Assembly (NCBI RefSeq): GCF_000787835.1
Contig: NZ_BBPP01000007.1
Coordinates: 202,090 to 266,089 of the forward strand
Origin: Streptacidiphilus melanogenes
Lineage (GTDB): Bacteria; Actinomycetota; Actinomycetes; Streptomycetales; Streptomycetaceae
Length of the DNA stretch: 64,000 nucleotides
Direction of reading: 5' to 3'
Shown: positions 39,868-48,763 of the stretch, piece by piece
Position numbering within the stretch: position 1 is the stretch's first letter
Layout of the letters: every line of letters begins with the position of its first letter
Translations under genes and position numbers: made by a program
The notes under the pieces: model-generated
What the model was told of the DNA's origin: nothing
What the model saw: the letters and a program-made list of their open reading frames with translations, nothing else
Databases searched by the model: none

Positions 39868-41196
39868 ATGGGCGAGTCGACGAAACCATTCGACCGCTGG
39901 CACATCACCAGAAATCCGAGGCCGGGGGCCGTTCCGTGCCGGTGCGGCGCAAAGAGCGCCAAGCTGTACCCGTCGGGCGAACACGGCCGGGGGCAGCGCT
40001 GGCAGGCCCGATACACCGACCCCGAGGGCAACCGACACAAGCCCGGTTTCGACTCGTACGCCGAAGCACAAAGCCACCTGGACGAGGTCGCCTTGGCGAT
40101 TCGCGCGAACACCTGGGTGGACCCGGAAGTCGGGAAGAAATCCGTATCCTTCTACGCCGACGAGATGATCGAGCGGCGGCGCGCGAGAAAGAAGGACGAG
40201 AGCACAACAAGCACGTACGAATCCCACCTGCGAAACCACATTCTGCCGTTCGCGGGAAGGCGCGAGTCGCAGACACTCAAGCGCCGGGATACCGCGGCGT
40301 TCGTTGACCACCTCATCAAGAAGCTCGATTCCTCCGCCTACGTCGTCCAGGTCTTCAAGACGTGGCGGATCCTCATGCACTACATGATCGACGAGGATGT
40401 CCCTCTCGCGGCGAACATCTGCGCTCGGATTGAGCTGCCGGAGGTCGCGGACCGGGTGGAGGTGGCCTACTCGCCCGAGCAGGTGGTTGCGCTGGCCGAG
40501 GCGATGCGCCAGGTCGAGCCGCGCTACGAGATCCTGATCTGGATCGCCGCCTGCGCCGGCCTGCGCCTCGGCGAAGCGTTCGGGCTTCGCTGGGGAGACG
40601 TCGACTGGGAGGACAGCCTCCTGTTCATCGTCGAGCAGCGACAGCGCGGCAAGGCGAAGAAGCTCAAGACCGAGTCCAGCAGGGTGACCCTGCCCGTCGA
40701 CCACTTCCTGATGGACCGGCTTTCCGAGCATGTCGCGAGGCACCCGCGCAACGGGACGGTGACCGACCGGAGCCTGCGCCGGCGTCGGCAGACCGGATTC
40801 ACGCCGCCGCCGGACGAGGGCCTGATCACCACCAACCGCTACGGGCGGCCCGTGCAGCGCAGTGACTTCAACAAGAAGTGGAATGCGGCCAAGGACATCG
40901 CGTGGGCCGACACCTCCCTGGGGTGGCCCGACAAGGAGGAGGCGCGTTACCACGACCTCAAGCGCTTCTACTCCTCCCGGCTGGGCGCGTCCGGGCATCA
41001 CGACCCCAAGACGACCCAGGCCCTGTCCCGCCACTCCTCCTTCTCGGAGACCTGGGACACCTACGCGCGGCCTCCGCGCGCGGTGGAGAACGTGGTCGTG
41101 CGCACCTTCTCCGAATCCTTCGCGCCGCTGACGGAACTTCAGCGGCGGCAGGAGCCCGAGCAGGCAGACCCGGAGGCGTGGGACGAAGCCAGCTGA
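39868..41196 (+). CDS. int: Tyrosine recombinase (integrase)
   Basis: The ATG at 39868, after GGGAGGGG, gives 442 residues. After an N-terminal arm-binding region and a SAM-like core-binding domain (TYESHLRNHILPFAGRRESQ), the catalytic domain shows CAGLRLGEA with the first Arg, a Lys in KLKTESSRV, HDLKRFYSS at the HxxR position, SRHSSFSE with the second His, and WDTYARP with the nucleophile Tyr. At HxxR the fourth residue is Lys, with an Arg one position later. It is the last gene before chromosomal rnpB and should integrate the element there. Confidence 0.9.
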   Translation: MGESTKPFDRWHITRNPRPGAVPCRCGAKSAKLYPSGEHGRGQRWQARYTDPEGNRHKPGFDSYAEAQSHLDEVALAIRANTWVDPEVGKKSVSFYADEMIERRRARKKDESTTSTYESHLRNHILPFAGRRESQTLKRRDTAAFVDHLIKKLDSSAYVVQVFKTWRILMHYMIDEDVPLAANICARIELPEVADRVEVAYSPEQVVALAEAMRQVEPRYEILIWIAACAGLRLGEAFGLRWGDVDWEDSLLFIVEQRQRGKAKKLKTESSRVTLPVDHFLMDRLSEHVARHPRNGTVTDRSLRRRRQTGFTPPPDEGLITTNRYGRPVQRSDFNKKWNAAKDIAWADTSLGWPDKEEARYHDLKRFYSSRLGASGHHDPKTTQALSRHSSFSETWDTYARPPRAVENVVVRTFSESFAPLTELQRRQEPEQADPEAWDEAS

Positions 41197-41349
41197 GGTC
41201 CGGTACTTGACCCCAACTGCCCCCGCTGTGCAAGACTCAACGAAGAAGTGAGGCCAGCGCCTCACAGCAGTGACGGTGGTCCTGCCCGTGGAACGGCAGA
41301 ATCATCGGCTTGGCCCCCGATTGGCCCCCTGAGGTACCGGAAAGAGCGA
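41197..41349. other. Putative attachment region between integrase and rnpB
   Basis: About 150 bp separate the integrase stop from the rnpB terminator. GAGGC-CAGC-GCCTC forms a short palindrome near 41,251-41,264. The words TTGGCCCCC and TTGGCCCCC-like repeats (TTGGCCCCCGATTGGCCCCC) near 41,308-41,328 form a tandem repeat that could be arm-type or core sites. The crossover core cannot be identified without the left junction. Confidence 0.4.
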
Positions 41350-41379
41350 CACCCGCTCTGACCAGGGCCGGAGCGGGTG
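41350..41379 (-). terminator. rnpB terminator
   Basis: On the reverse strand CACCCGCTC and GAGCGGGTG form a 9-bp stem with a 12-nt loop immediately after the rnpB 3' end, followed by GTCGCTCTTTCC. If the element integrated here, the terminator lies on the chromosomal side or was reconstituted by the element. Confidence 0.65.
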
Positions 41380-41380
41380 G

Positions 41381-41790
41381 GGCGGACGAGTCGGCCTGTA
41401 CGCCGGGTTCTGTCTCCGCGGTCCGTTGCCGGGCCGCGGGAGGCGGTCATCCATCTAGGGCGACCGTTGCCGGCCGCCTCAAGCGGTCTACCCGCTGACT
41501 CGGGCGAGCAGCCCTCAGGCGTCAGCGCAGGGGGTCCGAGGACCCCCATCTTGACCTTGCTCCAGGTGGGGTTTACCGAGCCGTCCAGGTCACCCTGGAC
41601 GCTGGTGGTCTCTTACACCACCGTTTCACCCTTACCGGGCGCCGAAGCGCCCGGCGGTCTGCTTTCTGTGGCACTGTCCCGCGGGTCACCCCGGGTGGCC
41701 GTTAGCCACCACCCTGCCCTGTGGAGCCCGGACGTTCCTCGGCGGATCCCCTGAGGGACCCGTCGCGACCGCCCGGCCGGCTCGTCCGCC
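41381..41790 (-). ncRNA. rnpB: RNase P RNA, class A
   Basis: The reverse strand carries the conserved RNase P core: GAGGAACGTCCGGGCTCC near the 5' end, CACAGAAAGCAGACCGCC in the middle, GGTAAGGGTGAAACGGTG, and AGACAGAACCCGGCGTACAG near the 3' end. The ends GGCGGACGAG and CTCGTCCGCC pair as a perfect 10-bp P1 helix, which fixes the ends at about 41,790 and 41,381 (410 nt). This is the catalytic RNA of tRNA 5' maturation. The integrase of the ICE lies directly 3' of it. Confidence 0.95.
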
Positions 41791-41928
41791 GTGGTGACCA
41801 TGGTAGCGGGCTCCACGGTGTCGTCCGTCCGGGTGACTCGGGCGGGGATGAGTCGTTGGGCAGTACAGTCGGATCGGATGGCCACCCAGACCGCCGCAAC
41901 CGGCTCGACCGGGGAGGGGCAGACTCGT

Positions 41929-42495
41929 ATGACGCTTCAGCACGACGTGTTCACCTACGAGGAGCTGCTCGGCGTTTTGGAGCGGCTGGAGACTCCCCCC
42001 GGCTTCAAGTCGGAGCTGCTGCACGGGGAGATCATCTTGTCACCGCAGCAGGGAGAAGAGCACAGCGACATCATTCAGGCGGCGCAGGAGGCTGCCCGAG
42101 CCGCGGGGCTCCCACGGTGGCGGTCGGCTTCCGACGTCCTGACGCCGTTCCCGGAAAACGGCAGCGGCTTCTGCCCCGACGTGTCCCTGTTGCGCCGTTC
42201 CGCGCAGCGCGGCGTGAAGCCGCGTCCCGCGGCCGACATCGCCGCCGTGGTCGAGGTGGTCTCGGGCGATCGGGGAGCGAACGACTACGGAGTGAAGGTC
42301 GACGAGTACGCGCGGGCCGGCATCGACGCCTACCTGATCGCCGACCCCCTGAAGGGCGCCTGCAAGCTCTACCGACGCCCCGTCGACGGAGCGTACGAGA
42401 CGTGCGAGGACTTCGTGTTCGGCGACGTCGTCCGGTTCACCGCCGACGACACCGAGTTCGTGCTGGACACCTCCGACTGGCCGCGGCTCACCTGA
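41929..42495 (+). CDS. Uma2-family (PD-(D/E)XK-like) protein
   Basis: GGGGAGGGG before the ATG at 41929 supports this start and gives 188 residues, the usual Uma2 length. The fold shows SELLHGEIILSP (Glu of the nuclease-like core), the acidic FCPDVSLLR, and VVEVVSGDRGANDYGVKVDE with an E-x-x-S motif, then YARAGIDAYLIADP. Uma2 proteins are abundant in streptomycetes and are annotated as putative restriction endonuclease-like, with no established role. It is divergent from rnpB and starts the host side of the window. Confidence 0.85.
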   Translation: MTLQHDVFTYEELLGVLERLETPPGFKSELLHGEIILSPQQGEEHSDIIQAAQEAARAAGLPRWRSASDVLTPFPENGSGFCPDVSLLRRSAQRGVKPRPAADIAAVVEVVSGDRGANDYGVKVDEYARAGIDAYLIADPLKGACKLYRRPVDGAYETCEDFVFGDVVRFTADDTEFVLDTSDWPRLT

Positions 42496-42537
42496 CCGGC
42501 TTACCCGTACGTGCGGGCTGCCGGCCCGCCGGCCGGC

Positions 42538-43989
42538 TCACGCCGTGGCGAAGCGGACCGCCGGGAGGGAGAGGTCGACCTCGGTCAGGCGCACCCGGAT
42601 CTCCTCGCCGAGCGGCAGCGGGCCGCCGCCGTTGGTGAGCGGGGCGCGGACCGCCGGGTCGGCGAGCTGGACGGTGCCGCGCGCCGGGCGGCGTTCGTCC
42701 ACGTCGATGACGATGCCCTCGAAGAGCTCGCCCTCACGACCCGTCAGCAGTGCGGCCTCCACCAGGTCGACGCAGGCGTGCTCGACCTCGTGGGCGCGGC
42801 GGTCGCCGCCCGCCATGAGGGCGGGAAGGCTGGGCAGCGCGTCACGGGCCCAGTCCGGGACCTCGGTCCCGGCGGCCAGGGCCAGGCAGACCTCGCCCGC
42901 GAAGCGGTCGACCAGTCGGCGCAGCGGCGCGGTGCAGTGCGTGTAGGGGGCGGCGACGGCCGCGTGGCCCGGGTTGGGCGGGACGACGCCGTCGAAGGCG
43001 GTGTAGGCGGCGCCGCGCAGCAGGCCCGTGCACTCGTTGAGGAATGCGGCGTGCGTCGGCAGTTTCGGGTCGAGCGAGCGGATCAGCTGGGCGTAGGGCA
43101 GGTCCTCCGGCCAGTCGACGCGCAGAGCCCGCGCCACGCGGTGCAGTTTGGCGACGGCGGACGGCGGGGCGCCCGGCAGGGTGCGCAGCACGCCCACCCC
43201 GCCCGTGATCATCAGCTGGGCCGCCGCCATGCCCGTCAGCAGGGAGATCTGCGCGTTCCAGCTGTCCGCGGGCAGCGGCGCGCGGTAGGCGAGCGTGTAG
43301 CCGTCGCCGGGGACCTCCTCGACCTCCTGCTCCGGGATCGGCAGGCTGATGCCGCCCCGCGCTGCCTCGCGCTCCTCGCGCAGCGGGCCGATGACGCCGA
43401 GCAGTGCGAGCGCCTCCTGGGCCGTGCCGGTGTCCAGTGCGCGCTGGACACCCGTGTAGTCGAGCTTGGCGCGGCTGCGGACCAGGGCGCGGCGCAGCCG
43501 CGTGGTGCGCAGTTCGCCGTCCGCGTCGAGGTCGAGCTGCCACAGCAGGGCCGGGACGTCCTGGCCCGGCAGAAGGCTGGCTGCGCCCTCGGACAGCTGC
43601 TGCGGGTGGAGCGGGACGCGGATGTCGGGGAAGTACAGCGTCTCGACGCGCCGCCGCGCCTCGGCGTCGATCGCGCCACCCGGGCGCACCCACGCGGCGA
43701 CGTCGGCGATGGCGTAGTGGACGCGGTAGCCGCCGCCAGGGAGGCGCTCCAGGTGCATCGCCTGGTCGAGGTCGCGCGAGTCCGGCGGGTCGATGGTGAA
43801 GAGCGGCAGGTCGGTCGCGTCCACGCGCTCGCCGGGCGTCGCTGGCGGCGTGGCCGAGACGGCCTCGACCTCGGCCAGGACGGCGGGCGAGAACCCGTCC
43901 GCCAGCCCCAGCCGGGCACGGAGGGCGGCCAGCTCGGAGTCGATCCGGGCTGCTCCGGTGGTCCTGACGCTCACAAGTCGACGCGGCAC
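42538..43989 (-). CDS. RNase II/RNase R-family 3'-5' exoribonuclease
   Basis: The 483-residue protein contains the RNB catalytic domain: FTIDPPDSRDLDQAM supplies the acidic metal-binding residues, followed by GYRVHYAIADVAAWV, YFPDIRVPLHPQQLSEGAAS and, near the C-terminus, APYTHCTAPLRRLVDRF. The cold-shock and S1 domains of typical RNase R are absent or very short, so it is a compact actinobacterial form. It should degrade RNA processively from the 3' end. It is convergent with the Uma2 gene. Confidence 0.9.
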   Translation of the reverse strand: MPRRLVSVRTTGAARIDSELAALRARLGLADGFSPAVLAEVEAVSATPPATPGERVDATDLPLFTIDPPDSRDLDQAMHLERLPGGGYRVHYAIADVAAWVRPGGAIDAEARRRVETLYFPDIRVPLHPQQLSEGAASLLPGQDVPALLWQLDLDADGELRTTRLRRALVRSRAKLDYTGVQRALDTGTAQEALALLGVIGPLREEREAARGGISLPIPEQEVEEVPGDGYTLAYRAPLPADSWNAQISLLTGMAAAQLMITGGVGVLRTLPGAPPSAVAKLHRVARALRVDWPEDLPYAQLIRSLDPKLPTHAAFLNECTGLLRGAAYTAFDGVVPPNPGHAAVAAPYTHCTAPLRRLVDRFAGEVCLALAAGTEVPDWARDALPSLPALMAGGDRRAHEVEHACVDLVEAALLTGREGELFEGIVIDVDERRPARGTVQLADPAVRAPLTNGGGPLPLGEEIRVRLTEVDLSLPAVRFATA

Positions 43990-44078
43990 GCGCCCCAGCC
44001 TAACCAGCGACCCGGCCCGACCACGGACCCGGCCCGACCACGGATCCGGCCCGACCGGTCCCGCGAGTGATCAGCGGT

Positions 44079-45860
44079 TCAGCGGTAGGGGTTGTCGTCC
44101 GGACGCCCGTCGGGGTTCGTCGGCGGCTGCGGCAGCCCGCCGTACGGGTTCGGGCCCCCGTACGGGTTCGGCTGCCCCTGCGGGTTCGGGTGCGGGGGAG
44201 CAGGCGGTCCGCCGTAGGGGTTGGGCGCCGGAGGCTGCCCCGGCCGCCCGCCGGGAGCGGGCGGCGTCGACGGCGGCCCATAGGGCCCTTGCGGGTGCGG
44301 GTGCGGGTGTGGGGGAGTGGGCGGCGCGGCCGGACCGGGCCGATCGGACGGCGTGTCGCCGTACTGCCCGCCGCCGCCGCCCTGCCCGCCGCCGTACGGC
44401 CCGCCGCCCTGCCCGCCGGGCATCCCGCCCGGCATCTCGCCGGGCCACGGCGCCGGACCCGGCTCCGCCGGGCCGACGCGCTTGGCCTCCGCGAAGCGCC
44501 GGACCAGCAGCGCGCCCAGCGCGCCCATGACCGCGCCCTCGACCAGGCCGAGGACCAGCGCCAGCGCCACGTTCCCGGTGACGCTCAGCCCTGCGCCCAC
44601 CGCGTCGAAACCGAAGACCGACAGGTTCGCGTTCACCGTCACGTCCGCGAGCGCCAGCAGCACCGGCGTGACGATCATCAGGGCGACGCCGAGGCGCACC
44701 GCCGCGCCGCCGACCTCCGTGCCGAGCGACTCGGCGGCCGCGGCCCTGCGCGGCGTGCGGACCGCCGCGAACACGCCCGTCGCCAGCAACATCAGCACCA
44801 CGGCGACCGGCAGCAGCCAGACCCTGCTGTCCTGCGCGGCCAGCGACGAGACCGTGATCGTCTTGCCCTGCCCGCCCGCCAGGAAGGTGTTGACCGGCGA
44901 GGGGAGGAAGTGGGTGAGCGGGCCCGACGCCTTGCCTGCGAGGCTCACGCCCATGCCGAGCGGGATCGCCAGGAAGACGCCGTTCGGGGTGCCGAGCAGC
45001 ACGCCGCCGATGGTCTTCGCGCCGCCGTTGCCGGTCAGCCCGACCACGATGCCCGCCAGGGCGCCGACGACGCACGCGCCCACGTACACGGTGGTGATCG
45101 CCGAGGCCACCGGACGCACCGTGCGTGCGAGCCCCTGCCAGCCGACCGGCAGTGGCGCGCGGCGGGCCGCGACGACGGCGAAGGCGAGCACGACCACGAC
45201 CCACAGCAGTCCGATGCCGAGCGTGGGCGCGACGTCGACCTTGAAGCCGACCGTCGGCTTGGTGTTGCCGCCGACCACGCCCCCGATCAGGCCGCTCAGC
45301 CCGCCGAAGGGGTCGTCCCCGCCACCGGAGCTGCCGGAACCGCCGCCCCCTCCACCCGATCCGGTCAGCGAGGAGACGTCGATGGACACGGTCCCGTTGC
45401 CGGACCACGCCACGATCGCCAGCAGCACCAGGAAGGCGACGACCGCCCCGGCCGCCCGCACGGCCAGGTCGGCGACGGTCAGCGCGGTCACCCTGCGGAG
45501 CGAACGGGTGAACAGCCAGCCGAGCACCACCGCGCCGACCAGGGTCAAGCCCAGCGGCATGATGTCGATCGAGCCCTGGGCTGCCGCGGCGTCAATTCCG
45601 AACACCGAGACATCACCTGTGGGACTGATCCTTCCGCCGACGGCCATCGCCACCAGGGCCGCGGTCACCGGGCCGAGGTTCGCGTGCGTGTCCAGACCGA
45701 GCAGGTGCACGCCGAGGGCGCCGACGGCGGCCATCGCCACGAAGGCCCAACTCGCCGACATGGCAGCAGAGACGACACCTGCCAGGAGGCTCGCACCGCC
45801 CGCCCGCGGACCGCCCGCGGCGGGTCGGCCGTGCTGGTACACCGTCATCTCGTCCACCAT
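44079..45860 (-). CDS. Large multi-pass membrane protein with Gly/Pro-rich tail (streptophobe-like)
   Basis: The 593-residue protein has roughly ten or more hydrophobic segments across residues 20-480 (for example SLLAGVVSAAMSASWAFVAM and VALALVLGLVEGAVMGALGA), with a Gly/Ser-rich loop near residue 170-185. The final 110 residues are an extreme Pro/Gly/Tyr/Gln region with repeated PYGG units. This pattern matches the actinobacterial streptophobe-type membrane proteins, of unknown function. It is divergent from the FHA-ABC gene. The family name is tentative. Confidence 0.7.
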   Translation of the reverse strand: MVDEMTVYQHGRPAAGGPRAGGASLLAGVVSAAMSASWAFVAMAAVGALGVHLLGLDTHANLGPVTAALVAMAVGGRISPTGDVSVFGIDAAAAQGSIDIMPLGLTLVGAVVLGWLFTRSLRRVTALTVADLAVRAAGAVVAFLVLLAIVAWSGNGTVSIDVSSLTGSGGGGGGSGSSGGGDDPFGGLSGLIGGVVGGNTKPTVGFKVDVAPTLGIGLLWVVVVLAFAVVAARRAPLPVGWQGLARTVRPVASAITTVYVGACVVGALAGIVVGLTGNGGAKTIGGVLLGTPNGVFLAIPLGMGVSLAGKASGPLTHFLPSPVNTFLAGGQGKTITVSSLAAQDSRVWLLPVAVVLMLLATGVFAAVRTPRRAAAAESLGTEVGGAAVRLGVALMIVTPVLLALADVTVNANLSVFGFDAVGAGLSVTGNVALALVLGLVEGAVMGALGALLVRRFAEAKRVGPAEPGPAPWPGEMPGGMPGGQGGGPYGGGQGGGGGQYGDTPSDRPGPAAPPTPPHPHPHPQGPYGPPSTPPAPGGRPGQPPAPNPYGGPPAPPHPNPQGQPNPYGGPNPYGGLPQPPTNPDGRPDDNPYR

Positions 45861-46048
45861 TCCCGCGCGTCACGCGAACGACCGGCAGCGTCCGCCCCCA
45901 GGCGTCAGGTTGCCACACGGTCACGGTCCGGCGTCAGCAGGACGGTTCCGGTTCTGCGTTCGGTGACCGAGCTGGAATGATTCCCCCAGTCGTTCGGCAT
46001 CCCTACACTGCCCTGGCAAGGGCGGGGCAACCTCGGGGGAACTACATC

Positions 46049-48700
46049 GTGGGGCAGGCAACAGTGCCGCAGCTGGTACTTGAACTCAACGGACAGCGGT
46101 CCACGCTGGAGCCGGGGCGTACGTACAGTGTGGGTCGCAACCCGCAGTGTGATTTCACGATCAACGACGCCCGGGTGTCGTGGCAGCACGCGACGATCTC
46201 CTTCGCGGGCAACGCGTGGCTCTTCCAGGACCTGGGCAGCACCAACGGCACCTTCCAGGACGGCCGTCGCACCAACCAGGCCTACCTGGGCGACGGCGCG
46301 GTGATCACGCTCGGCAACGCGGAGAACGGACCGCGGCTCAGCTTCGCGGGGGTGCCCAGCCAGGTGCCGTCCGCCCAGCCGGGACAGGCGCCCGGCGCCG
46401 ACTGGCACGACCAGCGGACCGCGCGCGTCCAGCCCGGACAGGTGCCGCAGCAGGCGGCTCCCCAGCAGGCCGGGTACAACCAGCAGCCCCCACAGGCCCA
46501 GCCGTACCAGCAGCAGGGCGGGTACGCCCAGCAGCCGCAGCAGCCGTACCAGCAGCAGCCCGCGCAGCAGCAGGCGTTCCCGCAGCAGCAGAGCGCGGCC
46601 GCCGGCTACCCCGGCGCCGGCCAGGGCTACCAGACGCCGTCCCAGGTCCCGTCCCAGCAGAGCGCCGTCGACCCCCTGTACGGCGCGCGCAACCCCACCA
46701 TGGTGCGCAACCTGACGGCCGGTCTGAAGACCATCCGCATCGGCCGCGGTCTCGACAACGACCTGGTCGTGTCCGACCTGCAGGTCTCCCGCCACCACGC
46801 CGAGCTGCGCCAGCTCGCCGACGGCCGCTACGAGATCGTCGACCTCGAGAGCCACAACGGCACCTACCTCAACGGCCAGCCGATCTCCCGTCAGGTGCTG
46901 ACGGCGCAGGACATCGTCGGCGTCGGCCACTCGACGTTCCGCCTGGTCGGCGACCGGCTCGAGGAGTTCGTCGACACCGGTGAGGTCTCCTTCTCCGCCC
47001 GCCACCTGACCGTCGAGGTCGAGCACAAGGGTCAGAAGAAGATCCTGCTCAACGACGTCAGCTTCGCCGTCCCGGAGAAGTCGCTGATCGGGGTCATCGG
47101 CCCGTCCGGCTCCGGCAAGTCGACGCTGCTGCGCGCGCTGACCGGCTACCGCCCGGCCGACCGCGGTGACGTCCTCTACGACGGCCGTAACCTCTACAAG
47201 CAGTTCGCCGAGCTGCGCCAGCGCATCGGCCTGGTGCCGCAGGACGACATCCTGCACTCGCAGCTGACCGTCCGCACCGCCCTCGAGTACGCGGCCGAGC
47301 TGCGCTTCCCCGGCGACACCGAGAAGGCGGAGCGTCAGCGCCGCGTCGACGAGGTGCTCGTCGAGCTGCACCTGGAGAAGCGTGCCGACAACCGCATCAC
47401 CGCCCTGTCGGGCGGTCAGCGCAAGCGCGTCTCCGTCGCGCTGGAGCTGCTGACCAAGCCGTCGCTGATCTTCCTGGACGAGCCGACCTCGGGTCTCGAC
47501 CCGGGCATGGACCGCGACGTCATGAAGATGCTGCGCGACCTGGCCGACGAGGGCCGCACCGTCCTGGTCGTCACCCACTCGGTGGCCGAGCTCGCGCTCT
47601 GCGACCGCCTGCTGGTGATGGCACCGGGCGGTTCGGTGGCGTACTTCGGCCCGCCCAAGGAGGCCCTGCACTTCTTCCAGTGCGAGACCTGGGCCGACGT
47701 CTTCCAGGCCTTCGAGAACCACGCCGACCATGACTGGGGCGGCCGCTTCCGCGGCTCGGTGCACTTCCAGATGTACGCGGCCGACGTGGACGCCGTACAG
47801 GCCCAGTCCGCGGGGATACAGCAGCACCAGACGCAGCCGCCGAAGCAGCAGAGCTGGGCCTCGCAGCTGTCCACCCTGGTCCGCCGCTACATCGCCGTCA
47901 TCGTGGCCGACCGCGGCTACGTCGCGCTGCTCTTCGCGCTGCCGCTGATCATGGGCGCGATGAGCGCCGCGATCCCGGCCAAGTTCGGCCTCGGCCCCTC
48001 CGATCCACCGCAGGCCGGCAACCACGACGCGGCCACGGTCCTGCTGCTCCTCGCTGTCAGCGCCTCCCTCACCGGCGCGGCCAACGCGGTCCGCGAGCTG
48101 ATCAAGGAACGGGTGATCTACGAGCGCGAACGCGCCGTCGGCCTCTCCCGCTCCGCCTACGTGGCCTCGAAGATCATCGTGTTGGGTGCGATCACCGCGC
48201 TGCAGTCGGTCATGGTCGCCATGATCGGCCTGCTGCCGCGCAAGCTGCCCAGCAGCGGCCTGCTGATCTCCAGCACGGCGCTGCCGGAGCTGGTCCTGGT
48301 CGTGATGCTGCTCGGTATCACCTCGATGACGCTGGGCCTGGTCATCTCCGCGCTGGTCAAGACGGCCGAGAAGACCATGCCGCTGCTGGTGCTGATCGCG
48401 ATCATCCAGGTCGTCTTCTGCGGTTCGCTGATCCAGGTCGCCGGCCAGCCCGGCATGGAGCAGCTCGCCTGGCTGGTCCCGTCCCGCTGGGCCGTCGCCG
48501 CGCAGGCGGCGTCGATCAACCTGCTGCAGATCCAGGGCCTCGGCGCGGACGGCAAGCCCGCCAGCGACTCGCTGTGGACGCACACGGTCGCCCAGTGGGG
48601 CATCGACGTCGGCGTGCTGGTGCTGCTGGGCGTGATCTGCAGCGTCCTGGTCGCCCGACTGCTGCGCCGCCACGAGCCCGAGGTCATGCGCAGCCGCTGA
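46049..48700 (+). CDS. FHA-domain ABC transporter (ATPase fused to membrane domain)
   Basis: I chose the GTG at 46049 (GGGGGA upstream); an ATG at 45977 is also in frame. The 883-residue protein has two FHA domains (SVGRNPQCDFTIND..LGSTNGTF and IGRGLDNDLVVSDLQVSRHH..HNGTYLNG), which bind phosphothreonine, separated by a Gln/Tyr/Pro-rich linker. Then comes an ABC ATPase (Walker A GPSGSGKST, signature LSGGQRKR, Walker B LIFLDEPTSGLD) and an ABC-2-type membrane domain with about six helices. It resembles actinobacterial ABC transporters controlled by Ser/Thr kinases. The substrate is unknown. Confidence 0.92.
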   Translation: MGQATVPQLVLELNGQRSTLEPGRTYSVGRNPQCDFTINDARVSWQHATISFAGNAWLFQDLGSTNGTFQDGRRTNQAYLGDGAVITLGNAENGPRLSFAGVPSQVPSAQPGQAPGADWHDQRTARVQPGQVPQQAAPQQAGYNQQPPQAQPYQQQGGYAQQPQQPYQQQPAQQQAFPQQQSAAAGYPGAGQGYQTPSQVPSQQSAVDPLYGARNPTMVRNLTAGLKTIRIGRGLDNDLVVSDLQVSRHHAELRQLADGRYEIVDLESHNGTYLNGQPISRQVLTAQDIVGVGHSTFRLVGDRLEEFVDTGEVSFSARHLTVEVEHKGQKKILLNDVSFAVPEKSLIGVIGPSGSGKSTLLRALTGYRPADRGDVLYDGRNLYKQFAELRQRIGLVPQDDILHSQLTVRTALEYAAELRFPGDTEKAERQRRVDEVLVELHLEKRADNRITALSGGQRKRVSVALELLTKPSLIFLDEPTSGLDPGMDRDVMKMLRDLADEGRTVLVVTHSVAELALCDRLLVMAPGGSVAYFGPPKEALHFFQCETWADVFQAFENHADHDWGGRFRGSVHFQMYAADVDAVQAQSAGIQQHQTQPPKQQSWASQLSTLVRRYIAVIVADRGYVALLFALPLIMGAMSAAIPAKFGLGPSDPPQAGNHDAATVLLLLAVSASLTGAANAVRELIKERVIYERERAVGLSRSAYVASKIIVLGAITALQSVMVAMIGLLPRKLPSSGLLISSTALPELVLVVMLLGITSMTLGLVISALVKTAEKTMPLLVLIAIIQVVFCGSLIQVAGQPGMEQLAWLVPSRWAVAAQAASINLLQIQGLGADGKPASDSLWTHTVAQWGIDVGVLVLLGVICSVLVARLLRRHEPEVMRSR

Positions 48701-48717
48701 TCCGGCGGCTCGACGAC

Positions 48718-48760
48718 ACGTGGAGGGGGCGGGGACCGACGGTCCCCGCCCCCTCCACGT
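48718..48760. terminator. Bidirectional terminator between convergent genes
   Basis: A perfect 20-bp stem with a 3-nt loop (arm ACGTGGAGGGGGCGGGGACC, loop GAC) lies between the FHA-ABC stop at 48700 and the QueA-like stop at 48764. It would terminate both genes. Confidence 0.85.
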
Positions 48761-48763
48761 TCC

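Larger units (their letters stand above)
1..41349. mobile_element. Right-hand part of a T4SS-type integrative and conjugative element
   Basis: A conjugation module at the left, an excisionase-like gene and a tyrosine integrase at the right, and accessory cargo in between are what the sequence shows. The integrase is the last gene before chromosomal rnpB, so the right junction should lie between about 41,197 and 41,380. The left junction, relaxase, coupling protein and replication genes are not visible and must lie to the left of position 1. Repeated operator-like palindromes occur only inside this interval, which supports a single regulatory unit. The exact attachment core cannot be read without the other end. 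Confidence 0.8.

Noticed and set aside
41197..41380. tRNA gene as attachment site
   Set aside because: I looked for T-loop (GGTTCGAATCC-type) and acceptor-stem patterns on both strands around the integrase and found none. The neighbouring RNA gene is rnpB.
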